The notes: generated by a model from the sequence alone, not told the origin. A stretch of DNA of 64,000 nt from Dyadobacter fermentans DSM 18053 (GCF_000023125.1 NC_013037.1:5496501-5560500); one strand, 5' to 3'; counted from the stretch's first letter, positions 34,697 to 44,422 are shown. Numbers and translations: made by a program.

Positions 34697-34721
34697 GCGT
34701 CAGGCAGCGTTTTGAGTACCT

Positions 34722-37700
34722 ATGAGCCGGATTCTTAAAGCCTATCTAAAACGACTTACCAACCTCAGTACCCGCAACAAGTCGCTGTTACTTACAGCCT
34801 TGTCCGCCGAACAATTCCTGGATTTTCACGACACCGATTTCCTGCTGTCGAAGCCGTCGGTCGACGTCCTGAAACAGGTAGTTTCGGGCAAAGGCCGGGT
34901 TGCCTTGTGCGACATGGCCGATCCGCGGTTCGAGAAAGTGAACGAAACCAGCCGGCGTTTGCGCAAAATAGTGCGCACGGAGCGGTTTATCGAAGAAGAA
35001 AGGGGCTCGCGCGACTTATATGTAGGGTACCCGTTTATCAAAGGCAAGCTGTCGGACGGCACGCCCATTCACGCGCCATTACTGTTTTTCCCGGTAACGT
35101 TGCGCCTCGACCGCGAGCAATGGTGCCTCTTTGAGCGCGACGATAGCAGTGTGGCGCTAAACCAGAGCTTTGCGCTGGCCTACGGGCATTTCAACGAAAC
35201 CAAAATTCCGGACGAAGTGCTGGAAAAGTCGTTCGAGGATTTCCCGGACGACTTCCTCGAATTCCGGACGCAGCTCTATGAATGGCTGAAAACGACGCCT
35301 TTCAAAATCAACTTCAATCAGCAGCTTTTTGAGGATAAGCTCGTTGCATTCTCCGCTGAGAAAAGCGCAGACATTGCAGCTAATGAACGCAATGGCGAGC
35401 TGAAACTCTATCCCGAGGCTGTTCTCGGCATATTCCCACAAGCTGGATCATACCTCGTTCCCGATTATAACCGGCTGCTGGATTTGGCTGATGATCCGCA
35501 TTTCAACATTCCGCTGGTCGGTTTCGAGGCCTATCATGCCAGTGAAAGCGGTCCGCAGGAGCCGGCAGGTGACGTGCGGCCGACCAGGGAGGAGGATATG
35601 CTCACGCCTTTCGCGATCGACGAGTCGCAGGAGGAAATTATGCTGGCGGTGAAATCGGGACGGTCGGTGGTTGTGCAGGGGCCGCCGGGGAGTGGAAAAT
35701 CACAGCTGATTTGTAATCTGATCGCCGATTTCGCTTCCAAAGGCAAGCGTGTGCTGCTGGTGTGCCAAAAACGGGCGGCGCTGGATGTCGTTTACCAACG
35801 TCTGGCCACGACCGGCATGAAGGATTTTACCGGACTCATCCATGACTTCAAAAACGACCGGTCGGCATTGTATGCGCAAATCGCCTCCCAAATCGAAAAG
35901 GTTGAGGCGTACCGGCAGCAGAATTACAGCCTCGACTCGGTTTTTCTCGAACGACAATTTACCCAGGAAAGCCGGGCAATTGATAAAACGGTGTCCGAAC
36001 TCGACAGTTTTCGGGCTGCATTGTTTGATGAAAACGAATGCGGGGTGAGTATCAAAGAGCTGTACCTCACCAGCGACGCGCAGGCTCCTCACGCGGACCT
36101 GCGACCGTACTACCGTCATTTTCGGATAGATGGTTGGGACGGTTTCAAGCGGCATTTGAAAACCTATTCCGACTATGCTTTCCTGATCCGCCCCGGCCAT
36201 CCGTGGCGGACGCGCCGGAGCTTTGCGGCATTCGGGATTGCGGAGCTGCGGACAATGGAGAATATGCTTTCAGAATGGCCGGCCGCAATGGAGAAGCAGC
36301 GCCTTGTATTTGAAGCATTGTCGGGGCAACCTTTTTCCAAAGCATACCTGTCGAATCGCAAGCAGATTAGCGAGCGCCTGGCCGACATTACCGATCTGCT
36401 TACAGAAGAAACGTCGTGGAAGCTGGTTGAAAAATATGTTGATTCTCCCATTCAACCGCACGAACGGCTGGCATTGGTACGGCAGGCGGTGGATGCTTTG
36501 GAGGGATTCATTAATGAAGAAGGCATTGAAATGTCCTTGCCGGTAGATCAGCTGGGTGCTTTTGGGATCATGCTCAAAAAGTCGCTCGAAACAAAGCAAT
36601 CTGCGGTTTCAGGGTTTTTCTGGGATGTTTTCAGCAAAGAGAAGAAAGAAATCGAGCGGGTGGCATCGGCCAATGGCCTCACTGTTTCCCTCGACCACTT
36701 AATGCGGCTCGAAGCGCGTTTGCGCAATCGTACCCAACTCGAATCTTGGCTGCGGAATGCCAGTGTGGGTTTTGAATCAGCGCTTATCGATGATTTTTCG
36801 GCCAACCGCGCTGAGGCATACCTCTCTTTTTTCCGTTCGGCAGAACGCGCGGCGGATGCGGTTGCACGTATGGATGCGGGCATTTGGAAAGTGGTTTTTC
36901 ATGAAACCGTCCGAAAGAGCGGCCAGCTAACAGATTTTGCAAACACCATTCAAAATCTGGCGCAATGGTTGCAAGTGTGGGACAGAATGGAAAAAGCGAT
37001 GCTGTCCTACCTGTTGCCGGAGCAGATTACTGCGCTGGTGGACGATCCGGCGTACAGCGGCATCTTGCTCGATTCGCTGCGGAATGACTTCGATTCACTG
37101 GCCGATATGGACCGGCTTTGGGAAGAAATGTCGGAAACACAGCGCGGCGCTACGCAGGCTACGCTTGCCAAGTGCGGAGAGCTAGGCTTCTCCCAGTCGC
37201 AGCAAGCCGTTGATTTGTTTGAAAATAGCATCAAACTGGCCTGGATCGAGCATATTGAAACCAAATATCCCGCATTGCGCTCCGTTACGTCGCTCAAAAT
37301 GCAGCAATGGGAGAGCCAAATTCAGGGTAGCATTACCCTGAAACAAAAGCTGAGCGCCGACATCTCGAATATCAAACTGCGGGAAGCGACCTATGAAGAC
37401 GTCGAAAAAAACAGGCTCGGTAACCGGGTAACGTATCGTGAACTGGGGCACCAGGTGACGAAGAAACGCAAGATATGGCCGATCCGAAAGCTGCTTGAAA
37501 GCTATGCCGACGAGGTTTTTGCGCTCATACCGTGCTGGATGGCGTCGCCCGAAGCGGTTTCCGCCATTTTTCCGATGGAAAGCGGATTGTTTGACCTGGT
37601 GATTTTCGATGAGGCCTCGCAATGCTATGCCGAATACAGTTTGCCCGCGGCGTTCAGGGGTAAGCAATGGGTGGTTACCGGGGATAGCAGGCAGCTTTCG

Positions 37701-38708
37701 CCGAGCGATCTTTACCGCGTGCGGTTCGAAGATAGAACGGAAGACGAGGAATACTTCGCCGCCATTGAAATAGAATCACTGCTTGACCTCGCAGGGCAGT
37801 CGCTCGACCATTACCAGCTTACAGGCCATTATCGTAGCCTGTCGCTGGATCTGATCGATTTTTCGAATAGAAACTTTTATAAGAAAAGTCTCAAACTGCT
37901 TCCTGATTTTCATAAAGTGAACGACCGGGAACCCGGTATCGAATACATCAAAACGGAGGGTAATTGGAAAAACAATACCAATGCCGTGGAAGTGGAGGAG
38001 GTGCTGCGGCTCGTGCGCCAGCTTGGCGAAAGTGGCAAAAGTATCGGCGTGGTGACTTTCAATTTTTACCAGCAGGCCGCCATCCAGGATGCGCTGGAAA
38101 AGGAAACCACATTACCGCAGGGCCTTTTTGTGAAAAATATTGAAAACGTGCAGGGCGATGAGCGCGATGTGATCATTTTCTCGATGGGCTATGCGCCGGA
38201 TGAGAAGGGCCGCATTTCAATGCAATTCGGCAGTTTGAATATGCAGGGAGGCGAAAACCGCCTGAATGTGGCAGTAACGCGCGCGCGAGAGAAGATCTAC
38301 TTCATTACGAGCCTGTGGCCTTCACAGCTGCAAACCGAAAGCACAGCGAACGAGGGACCGAAGCTGCTCCGGGCGTACATGGATTATGCATTGCAAGTGT
38401 CGGAAGGCAGGTTTGTGCCGGCGCCGCTTGCTACCGGGCAATTCCGCTCGGAATGGCTGCTGAAAGAGCGGTTGGTGAAACAAAACGAAGCGTTCCGTAA
38501 GGAGCTGCCTTTCGGCGACATTACCGTAAAAGAAGAAGGGGCCTACAAGGGCTTGGTTCTGACGGACGACGATCTTTACCATTACAGCAAGTCGTCCAAA
38601 GAGCCTCACGCTTATTTGCCCCTTCTGTTGCGGATGAAAAACTGGCCGTTCAGGCGTGTTTACAGTCGCGAATATTGGTCGGGAAACCTGAAAAACGGTT
38701 TGTTATAG
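34722..38708 (+). CDS. DUF4011-type Upf1-like helicase with nuclease-like C-terminus
   Basis: The 1328-residue protein has a DUF4011-like N-terminus ('YLKRLTNLSTRNKSLLL', then 'GTPIHAPLLFFPVTL', about residues 1-260). An SF1 (Upf1-like) helicase follows: Walker A 'QGPPGSGKSQLICNL' (about 317-331), Walker B 'LVIFDEAS' (about 958-965), 'VVTGDSRQLSP', 'LTGHYRS' (about 1033), 'QGDERDVIIFS' and 'RLNVAVTRARE' (about 1180). About 600 residues, mostly helical, separate Walker A and B. The last 100 residues ('DITVKEEGAYKGLVLTDDDLYHYSKS ... RVYSREYW') follow the pattern of the Vsr/DUF559-like nuclease of longer family members, but shortened and missing an acidic residue. It may act in DNA repair or defence. 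The stop overlaps the convergent DUF1080 gene. Confidence 0.82.
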   Translation: MSRILKAYLKRLTNLSTRNKSLLLTALSAEQFLDFHDTDFLLSKPSVDVLKQVVSGKGRVALCDMADPRFEKVNETSRRLRKIVRTERFIEEERGSRDLYVGYPFIKGKLSDGTPIHAPLLFFPVTLRLDREQWCLFERDDSSVALNQSFALAYGHFNETKIPDEVLEKSFEDFPDDFLEFRTQLYEWLKTTPFKINFNQQLFEDKLVAFSAEKSADIAANERNGELKLYPEAVLGIFPQAGSYLVPDYNRLLDLADDPHFNIPLVGFEAYHASESGPQEPAGDVRPTREEDMLTPFAIDESQEEIMLAVKSGRSVVVQGPPGSGKSQLICNLIADFASKGKRVLLVCQKRAALDVVYQRLATTGMKDFTGLIHDFKNDRSALYAQIASQIEKVEAYRQQNYSLDSVFLERQFTQESRAIDKTVSELDSFRAALFDENECGVSIKELYLTSDAQAPHADLRPYYRHFRIDGWDGFKRHLKTYSDYAFLIRPGHPWRTRRSFAAFGIAELRTMENMLSEWPAAMEKQRLVFEALSGQPFSKAYLSNRKQISERLADITDLLTEETSWKLVEKYVDSPIQPHERLALVRQAVDALEGFINEEGIEMSLPVDQLGAFGIMLKKSLETKQSAVSGFFWDVFSKEKKEIERVASANGLTVSLDHLMRLEARLRNRTQLESWLRNASVGFESALIDDFSANRAEAYLSFFRSAERAADAVARMDAGIWKVVFHETVRKSGQLTDFANTIQNLAQWLQVWDRMEKAMLSYLLPEQITALVDDPAYSGILLDSLRNDFDSLADMDRLWEEMSETQRGATQATLAKCGELGFSQSQQAVDLFENSIKLAWIEHIETKYPALRSVTSLKMQQWESQIQGSITLKQKLSADISNIKLREATYEDVEKNRLGNRVTYRELGHQVTKKRKIWPIRKLLESYADEVFALIPCWMASPEAVSAIFPMESGLFDLVIFDEASQCYAEYSLPAAFRGKQWVVTGDSRQLSPSDLYRVRFEDRTEDEEYFAAIEIESLLDLAGQSLDHYQLTGHYRSLSLDLIDFSNRNFYKKSLKLLPDFHKVNDREPGIEYIKTEGNWKNNTNAVEVEEVLRLVRQLGESGKSIGVVTFNFYQQAAIQDALEKETTLPQGLFVKNIENVQGDERDVIIFSMGYAPDEKGRISMQFGSLNMQGGENRLNVAVTRAREKIYFITSLWPSQLQTESTANEGPKLLRAYMDYALQVSEGRFVPAPLATGQFRSEWLLKERLVKQNEAFRKELPFGDITVKEEGAYKGLVLTDDDLYHYSKSSKEPHAYLPLLLRMKNWPFRRVYSREYWSGNLKNGLL

Positions 38709-39407
38709 TTCCTTGATGCGGATGTTGCGGTAAGAAACTTTGTCGCCGTGGTCCTGCAATGCAATCTTGCCTTTGGAAGAAGCACCGAAGCCCTGCCAGG
38801 TTTTGAACTTGCTGTTTGCAACGAGTTTGTCCCATTCAGCGCCTTGTGTAGGGAATTCAACCACTTTTTTGCCGTTCAGCCAGCTTTCGCCTTTGCCGCC
38901 TTTGATCACGACTCTCGCCTTGTTCCATTCGCCCGCAGGTTTTACGGCCGAGAAGTCGGAAGGAGGGAGCATGTCGTACAATGAACCGGATTTGTGGTTA
39001 CCTTCTTTACCGGCTTTCGCATCGGGGTGTTTCACATCGTCGAGCACCTGGATTTCGGGGCCGGTAGAGTAGGGGCAGCAGTATTTCTTGTCTTCTACGA
39101 CGTGGTAAATGATCCCGCTGTTACCTCCTTCTGAGATTTTCCATTCGAGTTCGAGTTCAAAATCGCCGTATTCTTTATCAGTTACGAGGTCTTTGCCGCC
39201 TTTTTCAGCCAGTACCACTGCACCGTCTTCGATTTTCCATTGAGGCAGGACTTTATCTTGCTGCCAGCTGTGCCAGCCGTTCAGGCTTTTGCCGTCGAAG
39301 AGGGTTACCCACTTTCCTTTTTGCGCTTCTGCGTCATTTGAAAAAGCCAGCGCGGCCAGGGCGAGAACGGACGCTTTTCCGAAAGCCTTCCATTTTGTAC
39401 AATTCAT
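38703..39407 (-). CDS. Secreted DUF1080 (3-keto-disaccharide hydrolase-like) protein
   Basis: The 234-residue protein has a signal peptide (to about residue 28, 'NDAEAQ') and a single DUF1080 concanavalin-like domain: 'WVTLFDGKSLNGWHSW' (about 33-48), 'YGDFELELEWKISEGGNSGIIYHV' (about 81-104), 'GPEIQVLDD' and 'KARVVIKGGKGESWLNGKKVVEF', ending in 'YRNIRIKEL'. Family members include 3-keto-glycoside hydrolases and are often near Gfo/Idh/MocA oxidoreductases. The secreted oxidoreductase at 1991 could be a functional partner at a distance. It overlaps the helicase gene tail-to-tail by 6 bp. Confidence 0.9.
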   Translation of the reverse strand: MNCTKWKAFGKASVLALAALAFSNDAEAQKGKWVTLFDGKSLNGWHSWQQDKVLPQWKIEDGAVVLAEKGGKDLVTDKEYGDFELELEWKISEGGNSGIIYHVVEDKKYCCPYSTGPEIQVLDDVKHPDAKAGKEGNHKSGSLYDMLPPSDFSAVKPAGEWNKARVVIKGGKGESWLNGKKVVEFPTQGAEWDKLVANSKFKTWQGFGASSKGKIALQDHGDKVSYRNIRIKEL

Positions 39408-39468
39408 GTTTCGCTTGTTAAAGTTTTAGTCCACAATATTAAGTACTTTTTGAGTTTTCAAAGGCATA

Positions 39469-39500
39469 TTTGGATCGAAAGTTGACGGCTCCTATTTTTG
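39469..39500 (+). promoter_or_regulatory. Promoter of the HIT gene
   Basis: TTTG (39469-39472), a 20-bp spacer and TATTTTTG (39493-39500) match the consensus exactly. The start codon at 39535 follows about 28 nt after the expected start site. Confidence 0.85.
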
Positions 39501-39534
39501 GGAGTAGCGCAAATTAATCTGACATTCTATCCAC

Positions 39535-39924
39535 ATGGCTTCTATATTTTCAAGGATCGTAGCAGGCGAGATCCCCGCCCATAAAATTGCCGAAACAGAG
39601 GATTTTCTCGCGTTTCTCGACGCATTCCCCATAACAGAAGGCCATACGCTGGTTATTCCCAAGAAGGAAATCGACTATCTGTTCGACCTCGACGACGCGC
39701 TTTATACAGGCTTGTTCCAATTTGCCAAAAGCATTGTTCCTGCGTTGGAAAAAACCGTCCCGTGCCTGCGCATTGGCGTGAGTGTGATCGGTCTGGAAGT
39801 GCCTCACGCGCACGTACATCTGCTTCCGCTGAACAGCATGGATGATGCTGATTTTACCAAAAAAATAAAAACGTCGCAGGAAGAACTTGCGACGTTGGCG
39901 GAAAAGATCAGAAGTAACCTGTAA
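39535..39924 (+). CDS. HIT-family nucleotide hydrolase/transferase
   Basis: The 129-residue protein is a histidine-triad enzyme of the Hint/HinT group. It starts with 'IFSRIVAGEIPAHKIAETEDFLAFLDAFP', and the triad 'HAHVHLLPL' lies near residues 97-105. Hint enzymes hydrolyse adenosine phosphoramidates and acyl-adenylates in the cytosol. Length matches (about 110-140). It has its own strong promoter. The convergent wzi-like gene begins 8 bp beyond its stop. Confidence 0.93.
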   Translation: MASIFSRIVAGEIPAHKIAETEDFLAFLDAFPITEGHTLVIPKKEIDYLFDLDDALYTGLFQFAKSIVPALEKTVPCLRIGVSVIGLEVPHAHVHLLPLNSMDDADFTKKIKTSQEELATLAEKIRSNL

Positions 39925-39932
39925 TCCCGGGC

Positions 39933-41411
39933 TCAGTAAAAGGAAATGTCTTTCCGGACGCCGAGCATAAAACCGTAAGTTTTCCGGTAAAGGTCGCCTA
40001 TGTCGGCGGCGTAGGCGCCTTTGACGGTCAGTCCGCCCAGCACGTCCAGTTTGGATTGCATCATGATCATGCCCGAAAATTGACGGGGATCGCCCTCGAA
40101 TTTTTCGAGCCATGCGCCGCTGTTTTCGGAGAAGGAGAACTTCCCTTGCCATTCTATTTTCCGGAATAATGTACCTTTCAAGCCCAGGTGAAGCATCATC
40201 ACGCGGTTGTTGCTCGTGAAGTTATCGGCATAGTTGGGCCATCTCCATTTGGTTTGGGACGTAGGCGGAATGAACGGCGTGCCGATCGTCCTGTCGAAAT
40301 AGCCCCAGCCATCACGCACCTGCTGGTTGTTGAAATAATTATCACGACCTCTTCTCTTACCGTCGCCGAGCACGAAATCGTCCCCGCCCTGGTCTTTGGT
40401 GTAAAGGAATTCGAGTACGGCTTCCATGATCTCAAAATTGGCGCCGTAGGAGTTTTTTCGCTTCAAACGTGCACCATAAAGTCCGTCGACGATCCCTTTC
40501 ATGTAAAACAGCGAGCCGTCTTCGTACACGAATTGCTTATAAAATAAGAGGCTGTTTTCATAAGTTTCGATTTCCGCCGCGACGTCTATCGAACCCAGGT
40601 GGTTCCCGATGCGGCTCGTGCTGTCGAAATGCGTAATGTCGTCACCGCTGCCGCCGATGGCCCCTATCACAGCGTGAAAGTAGTTGGAAAGGCCGTTAGG
40701 CATTTGTCCGTTTTCACCGGCCAAAGGAATTTTCGTTTTCCCGCCCCATTGCACCTGGTGGTTGAAACCGCCGTACAATTTCAGGAGCGAATGCGGCTTT
40801 CCGATGCGGAGGTAGAATGCTTTCTGGTGGAATTTCAGTTCGCTGGTAATGGGCCTTGAGTTTTCAAAAAGTCCGTCGGAGTAGAATGCCTGGAACGATA
40901 GCCAGCCTTTGGTCAAAGGTACGGCTACAAAGCGCGTGGTACCGAGGGATATTTTTGGAATAGGCAATGCATTCCCCGACCACGCATATGAGCCCGAACC
41001 GATGGTCGAATCCGCCAATCCTACCCATTGTTTTTTCCGGCCTACAAAAAGCTCCCAATTCTTATAGCGCAAGGTAACGTGTGCCTGCGGCAGGAGGAAG
41101 TTTTGGGTTTGAACAAAATTCCCCACCGCTTCCACGCCAGCTCCTACGCGCAGCTCGTTCCGCGTTTTGTTTTCTGAAAGTGTCCAGTAATGTTCCAGGC
41201 CCACACGTGCGCTCAGATTCGGGCCGGTTTTCGGCACGATCCCAAATTGGTTGGACTGAATCCAGAACGGTGTATAGCCGTTGGTGCTGCCCATTCCCAC
41301 AAATTCGGCATAATTGGTGGTGGAGTCGGAATAGATGACTGGTTCTTTGGTCTCGGATTGAGAAAAGCCAATGAAGGGCACCGTTAGTAGTATGAATAGA
41401 AGAAATCTCAT
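39933..41411 (-). CDS. Wzi-like capsule assembly outer-membrane protein (copy 1)
   Basis: The 492-residue protein has a signal peptide ending near 'IGFSQS' and a repetitive beta-barrel sequence rich in 'WxLFVGRKKQWVGLADSTIGSGSYAWSGNALPIPKI'. This follows the pattern of the capsule-assembly Wzi family (E. coli Wzi has about 480 residues and binds capsule at the surface). 'GFNHQVQWGGKTKI' and 'DGWGYFDRTIGTPFI' recur in its two neighbours. The ATG at 41411 is chosen because it begins directly before the hydrophobic signal. It is the last of three tandem copies downstream of the initiating sugar transferase. Confidence 0.85.
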   Translation of the reverse strand: MRFLLFILLTVPFIGFSQSETKEPVIYSDSTTNYAEFVGMGSTNGYTPFWIQSNQFGIVPKTGPNLSARVGLEHYWTLSENKTRNELRVGAGVEAVGNFVQTQNFLLPQAHVTLRYKNWELFVGRKKQWVGLADSTIGSGSYAWSGNALPIPKISLGTTRFVAVPLTKGWLSFQAFYSDGLFENSRPITSELKFHQKAFYLRIGKPHSLLKLYGGFNHQVQWGGKTKIPLAGENGQMPNGLSNYFHAVIGAIGGSGDDITHFDSTSRIGNHLGSIDVAAEIETYENSLLFYKQFVYEDGSLFYMKGIVDGLYGARLKRKNSYGANFEIMEAVLEFLYTKDQGGDDFVLGDGKRRGRDNYFNNQQVRDGWGYFDRTIGTPFIPPTSQTKWRWPNYADNFTSNNRVMMLHLGLKGTLFRKIEWQGKFSFSENSGAWLEKFEGDPRQFSGMIMMQSKLDVLGGLTVKGAYAADIGDLYRKTYGFMLGVRKDISFY

Positions 41412-41515
41412 AGGTGTGCCCTCATGCATGGTTTATAATGTGTATAATAGCCAATAAAAGTAAGTATAACTTTTCTATTATCATATTGCACATCCGCATC
41501 ATGCATGCATTCAGA

Positions 41516-42958
41516 TCAATCCAGGAAACCAGTTTTACGAATTCCGACGGCCAGGCCGTAGGTTTTTTGATATAGCCTCCCAATATCGGAGGATAAGGTG
41601 GAATAAACACTGCAGCCGTTCAAGATATTTACGTTTTTTTCTGCACTCAGCAATAATGATACCTGATGCTTTACGCGCTCGAATGGGCTCAGGAAAGATC
41701 CCGAGTTACGCGAGTAGGTTCCCCGGAACGAGAGTTTCAAATGCATCCAGGTTGCGGTTGCTCCTGTATGAAACGCCCAGAATCGATTATTATTCGTGAA
41801 TTCTGAATTATTCCGCGGTAAATCATCACGCGTGGTGCCGGCTGCCGGAGCCAGCGGCGTGCCGATTCCCGAGCCATAATACGACCATCCGCGCTGATAA
41901 AGGTAGCTGTTGAAATAGTTGCCCCGCTCGAATATCGCAAGTCCTGAAAGCGGCGCGCTGTTGATCTGGTTGCGGGTTCCAACCACTTCCAGCAGAAATG
42001 AATGGAATGCAAAATAACTAGACCCTTTGGGAAGTGGTTTTAGCCTTTTGACGCTGATCCCGTTGAGACCATCCTCAAAATTGGTGATGCTGAACAGAGA
42101 GCCGGTTTCATAAATATTTTGTCGGTAAGCGAAGAAAAGCCAATCTTTTCCACGCCATTCCGCCCCGAGATCGACCGTCCCAAAGTGGTTTCCGATTTTC
42201 CGGTGGCCGACAGTTTTGCCGATCAGCATGTCGAGGTAGGCGTCGGACAGTTTGAGGTCGTACAGCGGATTGAGCTTATCCTCGCTACCCCACATTGCCT
42301 GGTGGTTCACGCCGAGGTAAACCTTGTAGCGGTCGGCGCGGCGTCCAATGCGCAGGTAAAGCATCTTTTGATGAAGGTAGGTGGATGGGACGCGGGGAGC
42401 GCTTCCGTAATTGATATTGCTAGCCCCGAGGTAACCATCGGAATAGGAAAACTTGAATGCGAGGATATTTCCCGTAAAATAGAGAGGCAGGTAATCCTGA
42501 ATGCTGATCTGAATGCGGGGATGCGGCCTTGCATTGCCGGCTATGGCGATGGAGCCGGATGTCATGCTGGAATCCACAAGACCGGTGATCATCTTCTTCT
42601 GCCCGGCCAGGATCTCCAATTTGCCCAGTCGGGCGGCTACGTAGGCGTCGGAGATGAATGCATTGGCCGATTTGCCATAGCTGGCAACGCCTTCTATCCC
42701 GCCACTCCACTGGAAAAAACGCGGATTATGGGGATTGTAAACTTTATACAGTCCCGCATTCGCAATTCCGTAGTTCCCGTTGAGGGGAATGCTCCCGAAT
42801 TGGTTGGCATGCTGCCAGAGAGGGGTCTGAGCGGTGGCGCCGGCGGCTGAGACCGACGCTTTGTAATACAATGTAGAATCCTGAGCGTGTGTGAAAGACG
42901 CGATACAACTAATGGTTAGGATCAGGAAGTTTCGAATCTTAGAGAAAGGGTGCGACAT
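41516..42958 (-). CDS. Wzi-like capsule assembly outer-membrane protein (copy 2)
   Basis: The 480-residue paralogue of the flanking genes has a signal peptide (to about residue 26, 'SFTHAQ') and the same barrel landmarks: 'EILAGQKKMITGLVDSSMTSGSIAIAGNARPHPRI', 'GVNHQAMWGSEDKLNP' and 'QRGWSYYGSGIGTPL'. It is expected in the outer membrane as a barrel holding capsule or exopolysaccharide. The gap of 48 bp to copy 3 and 104 bp to copy 1 suggests one transcript. Confidence 0.85.
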   Translation of the reverse strand: MSHPFSKIRNFLILTISCIASFTHAQDSTLYYKASVSAAGATAQTPLWQHANQFGSIPLNGNYGIANAGLYKVYNPHNPRFFQWSGGIEGVASYGKSANAFISDAYVAARLGKLEILAGQKKMITGLVDSSMTSGSIAIAGNARPHPRIQISIQDYLPLYFTGNILAFKFSYSDGYLGASNINYGSAPRVPSTYLHQKMLYLRIGRRADRYKVYLGVNHQAMWGSEDKLNPLYDLKLSDAYLDMLIGKTVGHRKIGNHFGTVDLGAEWRGKDWLFFAYRQNIYETGSLFSITNFEDGLNGISVKRLKPLPKGSSYFAFHSFLLEVVGTRNQINSAPLSGLAIFERGNYFNSYLYQRGWSYYGSGIGTPLAPAAGTTRDDLPRNNSEFTNNNRFWAFHTGATATWMHLKLSFRGTYSRNSGSFLSPFERVKHQVSLLLSAEKNVNILNGCSVYSTLSSDIGRLYQKTYGLAVGIRKTGFLD

Positions 42959-43006
42959 TTAAACAATAGAATAGAACATCCGTTGGTCGGCAACATTAAA
43001 TCAAAG

Positions 43007-44422
43007 TTATCGGATAAAACCGGATTTCCTCCATCCGACCATCACGGCCATGTTGTTGGGGTAGATTTTGCCGATATCTGCTGCCAGGTTGAGGGTAATG
43101 TGGTCGTTGAGCTTCGCTGAAACGGGCCTCTCCGCCCGGAGCATGAAGGATGTTTGATGCAAGGTTTCAGTAAATGGTCTTCGATAAGTGCCGGAATTAA
43201 CAGAATGCGTGGCTTTCAATGAGAAGTTCATCGAGTTCCATGAGAGGTCTGTGCCGAGGTGGTAGGCGATGAGCCTGTTATTAGGCGTGAATTGCGTACG
43301 CGACGATTGTAGTTCGCTCCTGAATGCATCCTGTGGTGCGATGAGCGGGCTGCCTAATGTTCTTCCTTTGTACGACCACCCTTGATTATACACGTAATGG
43401 TTGAAATAATCGTCCATTCCAAACGTCCCGGTTTGCAAGTCGAACACGGCACCGCCCTGATTCTTGGTGTATGCGAATTCAAACAGGATCGTGTTTAGTC
43501 TGAGACCGGTAGAGCCTGTTGGTACTCTTTTAAATCTTAGTCCACTCAGACCATCCGCAATGCTTGAAAGGTTACTCAATGAGCCGTCTTCGTAAATGGT
43601 TTGACGATACAGAAGAACATTCCATTGGGGACCTCTCCAAACGGCAGCCAAATCAATTGTTCCGAAATGATTGCCCACGCGACTTCTCTGCCAGGGTTTT
43701 CCGAAAACCACATATTCATAGGCTTCCGACCTTTTTAAGCCACCGGAAAAAATCTTGTCTTCTCCTCCCCACATCGCCTGATGATTGAAACCAGCGAATA
43801 GGTTTAACTTTCCACGTCTTCTGCCAAGTCTGAGATACAGGGATTTATGATGCAGATAAATCTCCTTGACACGCGACACATTCCCATAATGCACGCCGCC
43901 TGCTCCCAGGATGCCGTCCGAATAGGAAAATTTAAAACCCAGGAAATCCGTACCGGGAATGAGGTTTACGAAATTGGGTGTAGATATCTGAATTTTGGGG
44001 TAGGGGCGATAATTCTGTGACAAGGCGAAAGAGCCGCTTGTCAGGCTGCTATCGCCCAAACCTATCGTCTCTTTACGCTGGCCGACGCTCAATTCGACAG
44101 GACCGGCTTTTCCGGCTAAAAACAGATCGGTCATGAATGCAGTGGAACGCTTTCCGGCGATACCGATTACTTCTGCACCTCCCGACCATTGGAAAAAGCG
44201 AGGGTTATTAACATTGTAGACCCTATGAAAACTGGCTCTCCCTGTCAGAAAAGAGCCAGTAGTGGGGATTGTTCCGTGTTGATTATTTGACAACCAAAAG
44301 GGCGTTTGGGGCGTAGAAGCAGCTCCCAACATCGTGGCGGAATAGAAAAAAGTTGAATCTTGAGCGTACGTTCTGAAATAGCCTGCTATGCAAAACAATA
44401 GCACATACAAGTAAATCCTCAT
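43007..44422 (-). CDS. Wzi-like capsule assembly outer-membrane protein (copy 3)
   Basis: The 471-residue protein has a signal peptide (to about residue 21, 'YFRTYAQ') and the shared landmarks 'VELSVGQRKETIGLGDSSLTSGSFALSQNYRPYPKI', 'GFNHQAMWGGEDKIFSGG' and 'NQGWSYKGRTLGSPLI'. It is closer to copy 2 than to copy 1 by eye. It starts 29 bp after the sugar transferase stop and is the first Wzi gene in that operon. The three copies may recognise different polymer forms, or simply raise the dose. Confidence 0.86.
   Translation of the reverse strand: MRIYLYVLLFCIAGYFRTYAQDSTFFYSATMLGAASTPQTPFWLSNNQHGTIPTTGSFLTGRASFHRVYNVNNPRFFQWSGGAEVIGIAGKRSTAFMTDLFLAGKAGPVELSVGQRKETIGLGDSSLTSGSFALSQNYRPYPKIQISTPNFVNLIPGTDFLGFKFSYSDGILGAGGVHYGNVSRVKEIYLHHKSLYLRLGRRRGKLNLFAGFNHQAMWGGEDKIFSGGLKRSEAYEYVVFGKPWQRSRVGNHFGTIDLAAVWRGPQWNVLLYRQTIYEDGSLSNLSSIADGLSGLRFKRVPTGSTGLRLNTILFEFAYTKNQGGAVFDLQTGTFGMDDYFNHYVYNQGWSYKGRTLGSPLIAPQDAFRSELQSSRTQFTPNNRLIAYHLGTDLSWNSMNFSLKATHSVNSGTYRRPFTETLHQTSFMLRAERPVSAKLNDHITLNLAADIGKIYPNNMAVMVGWRKSGFIR

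Noticed and set aside
39933..44422. Recombination or phase-variation hotspot among the three Wzi genes
   Set aside because: The copies share only short landmarks by eye. No long identical blocks or invertible repeats were seen.
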